Of a stretch of 33,352 nucleotides of DNA, positions 7,324-16,301 are shown in pieces; positions within the stretch are counted from its first letter, which is position 1, and each line of letters starts with the position of its first letter. Source of the stretch: CAZDUS01 sp964609375 (GTDB lineage Bacteria > Verrucomicrobiota > Kiritimatiellia > CAIKKV01 > CAITUY01); assembly GCA_964609375.1 (NCBI GenBank), contig CAZSSA010000013.1:1-33352 (forward strand), written 5' to 3'. The notes under the pieces are model-generated. The model was not told the origin of the DNA. It did not search any database and saw nothing but the letters and a program-made list of their open reading frames with translations. A program made the translations under genes and the position numbers.

Positions 7324-8064
7324 GTGACCGAACTGAGCGGGCTTCAATGGGTCGTCATGGCGCTTGCCGCCATGATTATCGGCTTATCTAAAAGCGGACT
7401 GCCGGGCTTGGGGGTTCTCGCCATTCCAATCGTTGCGGCCATTATACCGGCAAAGACATCCACCGGCTTCATCCTGCCAATGCTGATTGTCGGCGATGTG
7501 ATTGGCGTGATCTACTATCGCCGTCACGCCGATTGGCCTCGGCTCATCCGTCTCTTCCCCTGGGCGATCCTTGGCGTCATCGCAGGGTGGCTCTCCCTGG
7601 ATCGGCTGAATGACAATGAGATTCGTCCACTCCTCGGCGGGATCGTGCTGGTCATGCTGGCATTAAACCTCTGGAGGCAACAGGCGACTGATCCTGACAG
7701 CCGTATTCCCCATCAATTCTGGGTGGCCGCCATCATCGGCCTTCTGGCGGGATTCACCACAATGATCGCCAATGCCGCCGGCCCAATCATGGTTATCTAT
7801 TTGCTGGCCATGCGATTACCCCCAGCCGTGTTTTTGGGAACCAGCGCCTGGTACTTCCTGCTCGTCAACACCTTCAAGCTCCCCTTCAGCGCCCAATTAG
7901 GCCTGATTACCATGACCTCATTGACCTTCAACGCCATGCTGGCGCCATTCATCGCACTCGGCGCCTGGATGGGAATTCGATTTGCCCGTCACATTCCCAG
8001 GATTGTTTTTGAACGCCTCGTCCAGATACTGGCCGCCATCAGCGCCATTAAACTTTTCTTCTAG
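7324..8064 (+). CDS. TauE/SafE-family membrane permease
   Basis: 246-aa integral membrane protein with about seven to eight hydrophobic helices. The first helix carries the family's conserved start (AAMIIGLSKSGLPGLGVLAI), followed by the expected basic loop (YYRRHADWPRL), and the second half repeats the pattern (GLLAGFTTMIANAAGPIMVI). Members of this family (formerly DUF81) export or import sulfite, sulfoacetate, taurine-derived or other small organic anions. Substrate is not predictable here. The start is GTG 7324, since no in-frame ATG gives the complete first helix; there is no clear ribosome-binding site. It lies 90 bp after the secreted toroid gene on the same strand and ends 2 bp from the convergent gyrA stop. 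Confidence 0.9.
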   Translation: MTELSGLQWVVMALAAMIIGLSKSGLPGLGVLAIPIVAAIIPAKTSTGFILPMLIVGDVIGVIYYRRHADWPRLIRLFPWAILGVIAGWLSLDRLNDNEIRPLLGGIVLVMLALNLWRQQATDPDSRIPHQFWVAAIIGLLAGFTTMIANAAGPIMVIYLLAMRLPPAVFLGTSAWYFLLVNTFKLPFSAQLGLITMTSLTFNAMLAPFIALGAWMGIRFARHIPRIVFERLVQILAAISAIKLFF

Positions 8065-8066
8065 CC

Positions 8067-10532
8067 TCAGGTCGCCGCAGGCGTCTCTGCACCTTCAACC
8101 ACATCGTCATCATCCGGCTCAACCCTTGTGGCTGCCACGAGTTTGTCGCCCGCGTCGAGATTGATCAGGCGAACACCCTGAGTCACCCGGCTGATGGTGC
8201 GAACATCGCCCACCGGCATGCGAATCATCTGCCCCTGGGCGGTAATCAGCATCAAGGCATCGCCATCCTGCACGGCATGGGCACCAACAATAGCCCCATT
8301 CCGATCCGACGTGCGAATCGTCATCAACCCCTTGCCGCTGCGCTTCTGGACGCGATACTCATCAAAGCTAGTGCGCTTCCCATAGCCATTCTCCGTGCAT
8401 ACCAGGAAGGTGGCGCGGGGATCCACGATCTCCAGTCCCACCACGTGGTCTTCATCGCTCAACGTAATCCCACACACCCCGCGGGTATCGCGGCCTTGAT
8501 CACGCAACTCTGCTTCATTGAAGCGGATGCTCATGCCATCACGGGTGGTCAATACAATCTCGTTGTGCCCTTCCGTCTGCTTCACACTGATTAACCGGTC
8601 ACCTTCGTCAATCGCAATGGCAATGATTCCGGCGCTGCGCGGGTTGCTGAAGGCCGCCAGATTGGTCTTCTTGACGACCCCCTTTTCGGTGGCAAACACG
8701 ACGAATTGATTCTCAACAAACTCCCGCACCTTGACCATCGCGGCAATGGTCTCACCACTCTGGACATTCAGCAAATTCACCAGCGCCTTACCCTTGGACG
8801 CACGTGACGCTTCCGGGATTTCGTACACCTTCTCCCAATAGACTCGCCCTTCGGCGGTAAAGAAAAGAATGTAGTCGTGGGTATTGGCCACAAAGAGATG
8901 CTCAACATAGTCCTCTTCCTTGGTCTCCATACCCGCCACACCCTTGCCTCCGCGCCGCTGCGCCTTGTAGGTGCTCACCGCCGTACGCTTGATGTACCCC
9001 GTGTGGCTGATGGTGATCACATACCCGCGATCCGCTATCAAGTCCTCGATATTCACCTCGCCCTCGTCGGGAACCAGACTGGTTAGACGCTCATCGGCAT
9101 ATTGTTTCCTGACGTCGATCAAGTCGGCCTTGATCACCGCAAACAGCTTCTCGCGGCTCGCCAGCAGGTCGCGCAAATAGGAAATCAGCTTGATCAACTC
9201 CAGATACTCCGCCTCAATCTTGTCACGCTCCAACCCGGTCAACTGGTAGAGGCGCATGTCCAGTATGGCGTTCGACTGTATCTCGCTCAGGCCGAACTTG
9301 GACATCAACTGGGCCCGGGCATTATCCCGGTCCTTTGAACCACGGATCACCTTAACCACCTCGTCGAGATGATCGAGCGCAATCTTCAACCCCTCCAGGA
9401 TATGGGCCCGGGCCTCGGCCTTATCCAACTCAAACTGGGTGCGGCGCCGAATCACATCATACCGATGATCCAAATACGCCTCCAGCAATTCCCGGAGGTT
9501 CATCACCTTCGGACGCCCATGGTCAATCGCCAGCATGATGGCGCCAAAGGTCGTCTGGAGCTGGGTGTGCTTGTAGAGATTGTTCAACACCACCTTCGCC
9601 ACCACGCCGCGCTTGAGCTCAATGACAATCCGAATGCCATCCTTGTTCGACTCGTCGCGCAAATCCGAAATGCCTTCCAGCTTCTTTTCCTGAACCAGAT
9701 AAGCAATGTTGGTGATCAGGGTGGCTTTGTTGACGGCATAGGGGATCTCGGTAATGATGATGCTTTCCTTGCCCTGCTTGCCTTCCTCAATGCCGGCCCT
9801 CCCGCGCACCTTCAGTAATCCGCGCCCGGTACGATACATGTCCGCAATCGGCTTCAACCCGCAAATGATGCCTCCCGTCGGGAAATCAGGCCCCTTGACG
9901 TGCTTCATCAACTCATCAATCGAAACGTTTTCATTGTCGATCAGACACACCAAGGCATCCACCAATTCGCCAAGATTGTGCGGCGGAATATTGGTGGCCA
10001 TGCCAACGGCAATTCCCGTGCTGCCGTTCAAGAGCAAATTGGGAACACGGGACGGCAAAACAGACGGCTCCATCAAGTCGCCATTGTAGTTCGGGATCAT
10101 ATCGACCGTATTCTTGTCGATATCCGCCAACATCTCCTCCGCCATGCTGGTCAGACGCGATTCGGTGTACCGGTAGGCTGCCGCATTATCACCATCGATG
10201 CTGCCGAAGTTTCCCTGCCCATCAACCAGCATGTACCGCATGGCGAAATACTGCGCCATCCGCACCAGGGTGTCGTACACCGACGAATCGCCGTGCGGAT
10301 GATATTTGCCAAGCACTTCACCGACGACATAGGCGCATTTCTTGTACGGCCGGTTATGCAAAAGGCCGAGATTCCGCATGGCGTAAAGAATACGCCGCGC
10401 CCCGGGCTTCATCCCGTCACGGGCATCCGGCAGGGCGCGCCCGATAATGACACTCATGGAGTAGTCAATATACGAGCGCTGCATCTCGTCTTCGATGTTG
10501 ATATTGCCAAGCAATTCGTTTCGTGTGTACAT
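8067..10532 (-). CDS. gyrA: DNA gyrase subunit A
   Basis: 821-aa type IIA topoisomerase subunit that breaks and rejoins DNA in the A2B2 gyrase, introducing negative supercoils with ATP hydrolysed by GyrB. The catalytic tyrosine is Tyr122 (AAAYRYTESRL). The quinolone-determining region reads KYHPHGDSSVYDT with Ser83 and Asp87, the wild-type drug-sensitive residues in E. coli numbering. The C-terminal pinwheel carries the GyrA box QRRGGKG, which separates gyrase from topoisomerase IV ParC. ATG 10532 has AGGAAG 5 nt upstream. It lies 62 bp downstream of gyrB on the same strand; a palindromic repeat fills most of that gap. The length is within the family norm (about 800-875). Confidence 0.98.
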   Translation of the reverse strand: MYTRNELLGNINIEDEMQRSYIDYSMSVIIGRALPDARDGMKPGARRILYAMRNLGLLHNRPYKKCAYVVGEVLGKYHPHGDSSVYDTLVRMAQYFAMRYMLVDGQGNFGSIDGDNAAAYRYTESRLTSMAEEMLADIDKNTVDMIPNYNGDLMEPSVLPSRVPNLLLNGSTGIAVGMATNIPPHNLGELVDALVCLIDNENVSIDELMKHVKGPDFPTGGIICGLKPIADMYRTGRGLLKVRGRAGIEEGKQGKESIIITEIPYAVNKATLITNIAYLVQEKKLEGISDLRDESNKDGIRIVIELKRGVVAKVVLNNLYKHTQLQTTFGAIMLAIDHGRPKVMNLRELLEAYLDHRYDVIRRRTQFELDKAEARAHILEGLKIALDHLDEVVKVIRGSKDRDNARAQLMSKFGLSEIQSNAILDMRLYQLTGLERDKIEAEYLELIKLISYLRDLLASREKLFAVIKADLIDVRKQYADERLTSLVPDEGEVNIEDLIADRGYVITISHTGYIKRTAVSTYKAQRRGGKGVAGMETKEEDYVEHLFVANTHDYILFFTAEGRVYWEKVYEIPEASRASKGKALVNLLNVQSGETIAAMVKVREFVENQFVVFATEKGVVKKTNLAAFSNPRSAGIIAIAIDEGDRLISVKQTEGHNEIVLTTRDGMSIRFNEAELRDQGRDTRGVCGITLSDEDHVVGLEIVDPRATFLVCTENGYGKRTSFDEYRVQKRSGKGLMTIRTSDRNGAIVGAHAVQDGDALMLITAQGQMIRMPVGDVRTISRVTQGVRLINLDAGDKLVAATRVEPDDDDVVEGAETPAAT

Positions 10533-10550
10533 ATCGTCTTCCTGCCTCGT

Positions 10551-10591
10551 TCACCCTCGCCCCTTGGGGGAGAGAGGGTCAGGGTGAGGGG
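10551..10591. repeat. Palindromic intergenic repeat between gyrB and gyrA
   Basis: A GC-rich hairpin fills the short gyrB-gyrA gap. ACCCTC (10553-10558) pairs with GAGGGT (10574-10579), and CCCC (10560-10563) pairs with GGGG (10566-10569); AGGGTG (10581-10586) is an alternative partner for CACCCT. The minus strand reads CCCTCACCCTGACCCTCTC, which I recognise as the core of a palindromic element common in intergenic regions of many bacteria. It ends 18 bases before gyrA and could shape the operon mRNA. Confidence 0.65.
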
Positions 10592-10594
10592 TTT

Positions 10595-13036
10595 TTAAAT
10601 ATCCAGATTCGTTACATTAAGGGCGTTATCTTCAATAAACTTGCGCCTGGGCTCGACTTCATCCCCCATCAGGATCGTAAAGATTTCATCGGCTTTGACG
10701 GCATCGGCCTGCACCACTTTGAGAAGCTTGCGTTTATCCGGGTTCATGGTGGTCTCATAGAGTTGCTCGGGATTCATTTCGCCCAAGCCTTTATACCGCT
10801 GAATGTTCAACCCCTTGCGCCCGAATTCGCGAACAACCTCAAGCAGGTTGGGCAGGGAGAAAATCGGCGTCTCTCCATCATCCGCATCCTTCAACCTGAA
10901 AATCGGTTCCTCGTGCCGGTTGAAATGATCCAGCGTGAACCCTTTCTTCTCAATGGCCTCCACCACCTTGGCCAGCGCACTGGCCACATAAAGCTCCTGC
11001 CATCGGAATGCCGTGTCGCCCTGGCCGCCTTGCGTATTCCCGTTCTCCGTAAAAATCTCCAGCTGCAAGCCCATCTTCAGCTCGGCCGACTCACGGAGCG
11101 CCTTGAGTTCATCATCGCCGGTCACATAATGATGCTCCGCCGCCTCCCCCTTGCCAATGGTGACATAGTACCGGGGGAACGCCCCCGCCTTGTTGCGCTT
11201 CTTCAGATAATCCTCAAGGTTGACGCCTTTGCGGGCGAGACTCTTGGAAGCCTGCTCAATCTGCAACAGCAACTCCATCACCGCCATCAGTTCCTTGCCC
11301 TCAAAGGTCTTGCTGCGGCCCACCTTGAGCGTCAGATCCTCGGCGCCAAGCTCCAGCAACTTGCGGGTCAGCGTTTCCTCGGTATCAATATACTCCTCAC
11401 GCTTCTTGCGGCTGACCTTGTATAACGGCGGCTGCGCCAGATAGACATACCCGCTCTCGATCAGATGCGGCATCTGGCGATAGAAGAACGTCAACAGCAA
11501 CGTACGGATATGCGATCCGTCCACATCAGCATCAGTCATGATGATGATCTTGTGGTAGCGAACCTTGCTCACATCAAACTCATCCGCGCCAATCCCCGCG
11601 CCAATCGCGGTAACCATCGTTCGGATTTCGTTGTTGTTCAGAATCTTGTCCAACCGCGCCTTCTCCACGTTCAGCACCTTGCCGCGTAACGGAAGAATCG
11701 CCTGGAATTCACGGTTGCGCCCCTGCTTGGCGGAACCACCGGCGCTGTCACCTTCGACCAGATACAATTCGCACAGCGCCGGATCACGCTCGGAACAGTC
11801 CGCCAGCTTGCCGGGCAACGCCGCCGAATCAAGTGCGCCTTTGCGGCGAGTCAGATCACGGGCCTTGCGGGCCGCATCGCGCGCCCGGGCCGACAATAAT
11901 GCCTTATCAATGATACGCCGCGCCACCGAAGGATGCTCCTCCAGATAGGTGGCGAGTTCATCGTTCACCACCGAGGCCACAATCCCTTCAACCTCACTAT
12001 TGCCCAACTTGGTCTTCGTCTGCCCCTCAAATTGCGGCCGCGGCAGTTTCACGCTGATCACCGCCGTCATGCCTTCGCGGACATCATCACCGGACAAACT
12101 TTCCTTGTCCTCCTTGATAAGCTTGTTGGCCTTCGCATAAGCGTTGATCGTCCGCGTCAGCGCCGAACGGAACCCGCTGAGATGCGTCCCGCCTTCGGTC
12201 GTATTGATGTTGTTGGCAAAACACAACATCGTCTCCGTATAGGTATCGGTATACTGGAACGCAATTTCCACCATGACGCCATCACGCTCCTTGTCGAAGG
12301 CGATGACTTTGGGATGCAGGGAGGTTTTGCTCCGGTTCAGATGCTCGACGAACTCCACAACACCACCCTTGAACTTAAACAGTTCTTCCCGGGCAGGATC
12401 CTCCTGGGAAAAATTGATTTCGATGCCGCCATTCAGAAACGCCATCTCGCGCAACCGGTTCGCCAGAATATCCCACTCGAATTTCGTCGTGCTGAATATC
12501 TGATTGTCCGGCAAAAAGGTAATCTTGGTTCCTGTCCCCCGGGTCTTGCCAATGGTCTCCAGCTTCGAGACCGGCTTGCCGCGCTCGTACCGCTGATGAT
12601 AAATCTGCCCGTCACGACGCACTTCAACTTCCAGCCACTCACTCAACGCGTTGACGCAGGAAACACCAACGCCATGCAAGCCACCGGATACCTTGTAACT
12701 GTCGTTGTCAAACTTTCCGCCGGCATGCAGGACGGTCAGGGCCACTTCCACTGCCGGCCGCTTTTCCGTCGGGTGCATGTCCACGGGAATTCCGCGCCCG
12801 TTGTCGTTGATGGTACAGGAACCATCGGCATTCAGCCGGACTTGAACATGGGTACAATAGCCAGCCAACGCCTCGTCCACAGAGTTGTCAACCACCTCGT
12901 AAACAAGGTGATGAAGCCCCCGGACAGCGGTGTCGCCAATATACATGGCCGGGCGCTTTCGCACGGCCTGAATTCCTTCAAGAACGGTAATGTGGGAGGC
13001 GTCATACGCGCCACTCTTCTTTTGTTGTTCAGCCAT
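10595..13036 (-). CDS. gyrB: DNA gyrase subunit B
   Basis: 813-aa ATPase subunit of gyrase. The GHKL ATPase domain shows YEVVDNSVDEA (Glu47, Asn51) for magnesium and ATP, and KVSGGLHGVGVSCVNALS as the ATP lid. The transducer region includes NTTEGGTHLSGF. The TOPRIM domain has EGDSAGGSA with its catalytic Glu, and DADVDGSHIRTLLLTFF with the DxD metal site. The C-terminal tail contains RYKGLGEMNPEQL. An insertion in the TOPRIM/tail region (about residues 555-725) makes it the long form, seen in Gram-negative and PVC lineages. The start MAEQQKKSG is preceded by AAGGAG at about 14 nt, a rather long spacing. It heads a gyrB-gyrA operon on the minus strand. Confidence 0.98.
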   Translation of the reverse strand: MAEQQKKSGAYDASHITVLEGIQAVRKRPAMYIGDTAVRGLHHLVYEVVDNSVDEALAGYCTHVQVRLNADGSCTINDNGRGIPVDMHPTEKRPAVEVALTVLHAGGKFDNDSYKVSGGLHGVGVSCVNALSEWLEVEVRRDGQIYHQRYERGKPVSKLETIGKTRGTGTKITFLPDNQIFSTTKFEWDILANRLREMAFLNGGIEINFSQEDPAREELFKFKGGVVEFVEHLNRSKTSLHPKVIAFDKERDGVMVEIAFQYTDTYTETMLCFANNINTTEGGTHLSGFRSALTRTINAYAKANKLIKEDKESLSGDDVREGMTAVISVKLPRPQFEGQTKTKLGNSEVEGIVASVVNDELATYLEEHPSVARRIIDKALLSARARDAARKARDLTRRKGALDSAALPGKLADCSERDPALCELYLVEGDSAGGSAKQGRNREFQAILPLRGKVLNVEKARLDKILNNNEIRTMVTAIGAGIGADEFDVSKVRYHKIIIMTDADVDGSHIRTLLLTFFYRQMPHLIESGYVYLAQPPLYKVSRKKREEYIDTEETLTRKLLELGAEDLTLKVGRSKTFEGKELMAVMELLLQIEQASKSLARKGVNLEDYLKKRNKAGAFPRYYVTIGKGEAAEHHYVTGDDELKALRESAELKMGLQLEIFTENGNTQGGQGDTAFRWQELYVASALAKVVEAIEKKGFTLDHFNRHEEPIFRLKDADDGETPIFSLPNLLEVVREFGRKGLNIQRYKGLGEMNPEQLYETTMNPDKRKLLKVVQADAVKADEIFTILMGDEVEPRRKFIEDNALNVTNLDI

Positions 13037-13325
13037 GGTGAGAAGTCATTCTCCTTGCGGTAGTTATGCCACCGCTCACGCCCGGTTTTTTCAACCATTC
13101 AAACCAGGGAATTCATCACGGTTTTCGCACGAATTTCCCCTTGCGGGCACTCCCCTCCTTAGGGGGGGATTTAAGTGCATGACGATACTGGAAAATGTGA
13201 TTTTCGGCAAGTGATATATGGACCCAAAACCACAAAATATTGTGGATGCCGAAGGAGGGACTCACTACCCATCGCGATACTTCCCGCCCCTGGAATTCAC
13301 ACCCAATATGCAGCCTCCCGAAGGC
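13037..13325. other. Intergenic region between the ABC permease gene and gyrB
   Basis: These 289 bases contain no convincing gene. They should hold the gyrB promoter and the end of the ABC transcript, both on the minus strand. The only clear structure is a hairpin at 13151-13169 (TCCCCTCC, loop TTA, GGGGGGGA, with one wobble pair). A plus-strand frame starting at 13218 runs into the permease gene and has no coding character. No heptamer repeats are found here, unlike the gaps after 15 kb. Confidence 0.5.
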
Positions 13326-15020
13326 TTACCCCGCCCGGAACATCTGCCCGATCCGCTTGCCCATCAGGCTCGTCGCCAGCAAGATCCCAGCCCCCAGCAA
13401 CGCCATCGCCCATACCCCCATCGCCGACGCCACATTCAACCCGCCTTCCAGCCCGTCGAGCAGGACATAAATCGCCTTGGTAATCGGGAAAAACGTTTCC
13501 GATTGCGCCAGAATCAGACTGTCCGATACCTCCAGCATCGAGAAGGAGAAACACAAAATCCCGCCGGCCAGCAAATTGGCCATGATCAACGGTAACGTCA
13601 CCCTCCACACCACCCTCAACGGCGTCGCCCCCAGATTAGCCGCCGCCTCCTCATACGACGAGCTAACCTGCTCCAGGCCCGCATGCGCCGCCCTCACCAT
13701 GTAAGGCAATCGTCGCATCGCATAACTGACCGACAGCAGAATCATGGGATTGTGCCGCGGATCAAGCACCGTTCCGGGGAACGTCCCCGAAAAACAGCCA
13801 AGGTAACCAAACGCAATCACCAACCCCGGCACCGCCAGAGGCAACATGGATAACGCATCCAGCCAGTCGCTCCCAAACACACGCCGCCGCACACACAACC
13901 AGGCAATCCCGAATCCAATCACCATGTCCAGTAATGTCGCGCACACCGAAAGCGTCAGGCTGTTAACCAACGCCCCTCGCGTCAGATCATCGTTTAACGC
14001 CCGACCAAAGAATTCCAACGTAAAGCCCTCCGGCAATACCGTCAGGAACCAGCGCCGACTGATCGCCAGCAATATCACACTCAAGTGCGGCAACACCGCC
14101 ATGAACAAGACTCCCGCCACACCCAGCGTCGCCAATACCGTTCCCCATCGCGACAAGGGGATCTCGCGCCGCCCCTGGCTCAGCCGCCCCAGTGTCGCCA
14201 CCGATCGCTGCCGCGACAGCACCTGCTTGCTGACCCAGAAGCCCACCACCGAAACCACCAACACCAGCGCCACCTGCGCATACCCCATCGGGTTTGTCCC
14301 AATCTCCGCCACACTGTCATAAATCATCACCGGCAATACCCGCCGTACCCCGAACACCAGCGGCGTCCCCAGTTCCGTGAACGACCAGATGAACACCAGG
14401 ACCATCCCGGCAAAAACCCCCGGCATCGCCAGCGGAATCGTCACCCTGCGGAACACACGCCCAGGCTTCGCCCCGAGATTCAACGCCGCCTCCTCCAGGC
14501 TGGGATCAATATTCGCCAGCGCCGCCACCAGATTGAGATACAGGATCGGGAACAAATGCAACGTCTCCAGCAGGATAATCCCTGCCAAGGGAAACCGGCC
14601 CAACCAATCCACCGGCCCGGAAACCAACCCCATCTCCATCAGCAGCGTACTCAGGGCGCCTGCCCGCGAAAAAAGCATCTTCATGCCCACGGCACTGACG
14701 AACGGCGGAAGAATCATCGGTAACAATAACAGCCCTGACCACACCGCCTTGCCCGCAAACGACCGCCGCGCGAAAAGCCACGCCAGCGGCAACGCCACCG
14801 CAAGACAGGTCATCGTCACACAGGCGGCAATCAGGAAACTGGTCCCCATCGCCTCGACCTGAACAGGATTGGAAAACAATCCCTTCAGGTAATGCAGCGT
14901 AAAGCCGCCTTCGTCCCAAACCGACCGCGTAAATACATGCGCCATCGGCCATACCAGAAATACACCAAGAACGGCCAGAATCAGTCCAACCGATAAAGTT
15001 GTTCCACCTCTAATTTTCAT
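13326..15020 (-). CDS. Fbp/Thi-type ABC transporter permease, two fused permease domains
   Basis: 564-aa inner-membrane protein with about 12 hydrophobic helices arranged as two binding-protein-dependent permease domains. Each carries an EAA loop that docks to the ATPase: EEAALNLGAKPGRVFRRV in the first half and EEAAANLGATPLRVVWRV in the second. Such fused permeases are typical of ferric-iron (FbpB), 2-aminoethylphosphonate and thiamine/spermidine-like importers. The ATPase gene is directly upstream, 26 bp away. No periplasmic binding-protein gene is present on either side, so the substrate is unknown. The ATG at 15020 has no Shine-Dalgarno; its leader consists entirely of the octamer repeat, which is unusual. 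It may be translated by re-initiation after the ATPase stop. Confidence 0.9.
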   Translation of the reverse strand: MKIRGGTTLSVGLILAVLGVFLVWPMAHVFTRSVWDEGGFTLHYLKGLFSNPVQVEAMGTSFLIAACVTMTCLAVALPLAWLFARRSFAGKAVWSGLLLLPMILPPFVSAVGMKMLFSRAGALSTLLMEMGLVSGPVDWLGRFPLAGIILLETLHLFPILYLNLVAALANIDPSLEEAALNLGAKPGRVFRRVTIPLAMPGVFAGMVLVFIWSFTELGTPLVFGVRRVLPVMIYDSVAEIGTNPMGYAQVALVLVVSVVGFWVSKQVLSRQRSVATLGRLSQGRREIPLSRWGTVLATLGVAGVLFMAVLPHLSVILLAISRRWFLTVLPEGFTLEFFGRALNDDLTRGALVNSLTLSVCATLLDMVIGFGIAWLCVRRRVFGSDWLDALSMLPLAVPGLVIAFGYLGCFSGTFPGTVLDPRHNPMILLSVSYAMRRLPYMVRAAHAGLEQVSSSYEEAAANLGATPLRVVWRVTLPLIMANLLAGGILCFSFSMLEVSDSLILAQSETFFPITKAIYVLLDGLEGGLNVASAMGVWAMALLGAGILLATSLMGKRIGQMFRAG

Positions 15021-15021
15021 G

Positions 15022-15053
15022 TCTAACAGCCTAACAGTCTAATCAGCTAACAG
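15022..15053. repeat. Octamer tandem repeat, CTAACAG family
   Basis: Four consecutive 8-base units: TCTAACAG, CCTAACAG, TCTAATCA, GCTAACAG. They fill the gap between the ATPase and permease genes and extend into the ATPase gene end; the stop codon of the ATPase (TAG, minus strand, 15049-15047) lies in the last unit. A second array of the same family is at 21342-21365. Confidence 0.8.
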
Positions 15054-16129
15054 CCTGGGTGCCCGCAGGGCACCCTCGGAATCGCCACCGTATCATTCAC
15101 CGCCACACCCCACGGCATTCGAAGTCCCTTGCGCAACTCCAGGCTGTTCTGGGTCAGCACCGTCGCCCGCAACACCATTCCGCCAGCCGCCAGCATGACC
15201 GTAACCGTCGGCCCGTTCATCCGCAGCCCGGTGACCTCAGCCTCAACTATATTCATCCCTTCTGATCGTCCCGTCACGGGCCCCAGATTCTCCGGCCGCA
15301 CCAAACAGTGAATCGGCCCACCCTCCCCGGGCGCACTGATCCGCCAGTCACCCAGCACCGTCCTCACCAAGCCACCCCCCTCCATCTCGCCGTCAATCAT
15401 GTTGGCCTCGCCCAGAAACTCGGCGCAGAACGCCGTGGGCGGCCGCGTGTAGAGCCCCAACGGTGTCCCTATCGCATCAACCCGTCCCGCCGACATCACC
15501 GCCATCCGATCCGCCAGGGACAACGCATCAGCCTGATCATGCGTCACATACACAAACGTGATATCCGTCGTCGCATGAAGCTTCTCAATCTCTTCGCGCA
15601 TCTCCACGCGGAGTTTGGCGTCGAGATTCGACAACGGCTCATCCAGCAAAATCAAAAAGGGATTCAAAACCAGCGCCCGCGCCAGCACCACCCGCTGCTG
15701 CTGACCTCCCGATAACTGCCCCGGCATCCGATGCCCCAGCGTCTCCAACCCCACCCGCTTCAACACATCATCCACCCGCTGTTGCTGCTCCCCCTTGGAA
15801 ATCCGCCGCTCCACCAACCCAAACGCCACATTCTCCCGCACGTTCAGGTGCGGCCACAGCGCATAGTTCTGGAAGACCATGGGAGCCCCACGCTCATGCG
15901 GCGCCAGCAATGCCACATCTTTCCCTTTGAAAACAATGCGCCCGGCATCGGGCGTCTCCAACCCCGCCAAAATTCGCAACAGGGTGGTCTTGCCGCACCC
16001 GGACGGCCCCAGAAGAAAAAACATCTCGCCCTGCTGGATGGTAAACGAAACATCGTCCAGTGCCGTGACCGTCCCAAACCGTTTCGTCACGCCACAAACT
16101 TCAATGGCCGGTAGAGTCGATGTATTCAT
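15047..16129 (-). CDS. Fbp/Pot-type ABC transporter ATP-binding protein
   Basis: 360-aa ABC ATPase. Walker A is GPSGCGKTT (residues 41-49), the Q-loop is MVFQNYALWPHL, the signature is LSGGQQQR, Walker B is LILLDEP and the H-loop is VYVTHDQADAL. A C-terminal TOBE-like regulatory domain follows (CLVRPENLG; AEVTGLRMNGPTVTV). This layout marks importers for iron(III), polyamines, phosphonates or sugars. I set the start at MNTSTLPAIEV (16129) because the 36 codons open upstream cover an inverted repeat and have no family match; the Shine-Dalgarno is weak. The last residues (CGHPGC) are encoded by a perfect hairpin and the octamer repeat, so the natural protein probably ended around AIPRVP. It pairs with the permease gene immediately downstream. 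Confidence 0.93.
   Translation of the reverse strand: MNTSTLPAIEVCGVTKRFGTVTALDDVSFTIQQGEMFFLLGPSGCGKTTLLRILAGLETPDAGRIVFKGKDVALLAPHERGAPMVFQNYALWPHLNVRENVAFGLVERRISKGEQQQRVDDVLKRVGLETLGHRMPGQLSGGQQQRVVLARALVLNPFLILLDEPLSNLDAKLRVEMREEIEKLHATTDITFVYVTHDQADALSLADRMAVMSAGRVDAIGTPLGLYTRPPTAFCAEFLGEANMIDGEMEGGGLVRTVLGDWRISAPGEGGPIHCLVRPENLGPVTGRSEGMNIVEAEVTGLRMNGPTVTVMLAAGGMVLRATVLTQNSLELRKGLRMPWGVAVNDTVAIPRVPCGHPGC
15057..15075. repeat. Perfect 8-bp inverted repeat in the ATPase 3' end
   Basis: GGGTGCCC (15057-15064), loop GCA, GGGCACCC (15068-15075). It lies inside the last codons of the ABC ATPase gene and borders the octamer array. It may modulate the ATPase/permease mRNA balance, or it may be a mobile palindromic element that extended the gene. 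Confidence 0.7.
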
Positions 16130-16194
16130 GGGGCCTGTTATGCGATAACCATGGCCTGACCCGCAATACGAAAACGAATTCAATTCAACGCCAG

Positions 16195-16215
16195 GGACGC
16201 CGCTCCCAGGCGTCC
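16195..16215. repeat. Inverted repeat upstream of the ABC ATPase gene
   Basis: GGACGCC (16195-16201), loop GCTCCCA, GGCGTCC (16209-16215). It sits between the divergent ATPase gene (start 16129) and PP2C gene (promoter from 16245). On the minus strand it would be in the ATPase leader. It looks like an intergenic palindromic element of the same general type as the one at 15057-15075. Confidence 0.55.
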
Positions 16216-16244
16216 GCCCCTCCTTTCCACACCCCATCCATCGC

Positions 16245-16273
16245 TTGAGTACCCGTCACACCCATGCTAATGT
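16245..16273 (+). promoter_or_regulatory. Sigma-70-like promoter of the PP2C phosphatase gene
   Basis: TTGAGT (16245-16250) and TAATGT (16268-16273) are separated by exactly 17 bp. They are followed by a strong ribosome-binding site GGGAGGG (16288-16294) 7 nt before ATG 16302. The spacing and position fit a housekeeping promoter with a leader of about 20 nt. Confidence 0.5.
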
Positions 16274-16301
16274 CACCTCTGTTTGACGGGAGGGCACAAT
16301 C

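Noticed and set aside
10523..13063. Long open frames on the plus strand opposite gyrB (about 300 and 376 codons)
   Set aside because: They are antisense to a strongly conserved gene; GC-rich codon use leaves the opposite strand open. The translations are rich in His, Gln, Arg and Leu and show no family motif.
13218..13595. Possible small plus-strand gene starting in the gap before the ABC permease gene
   Set aside because: Most of it overlaps the end of the permease gene in antisense, and its C-terminal part is low-complexity Pro/Gln/Arg/His.
16130..16237. 36-residue N-terminal extension of the ABC ATPase
   Set aside because: It covers an inverted repeat, has no Shine-Dalgarno and no similarity to ABC ATPase N-termini; MNTSTLPAIEV is the normal start.
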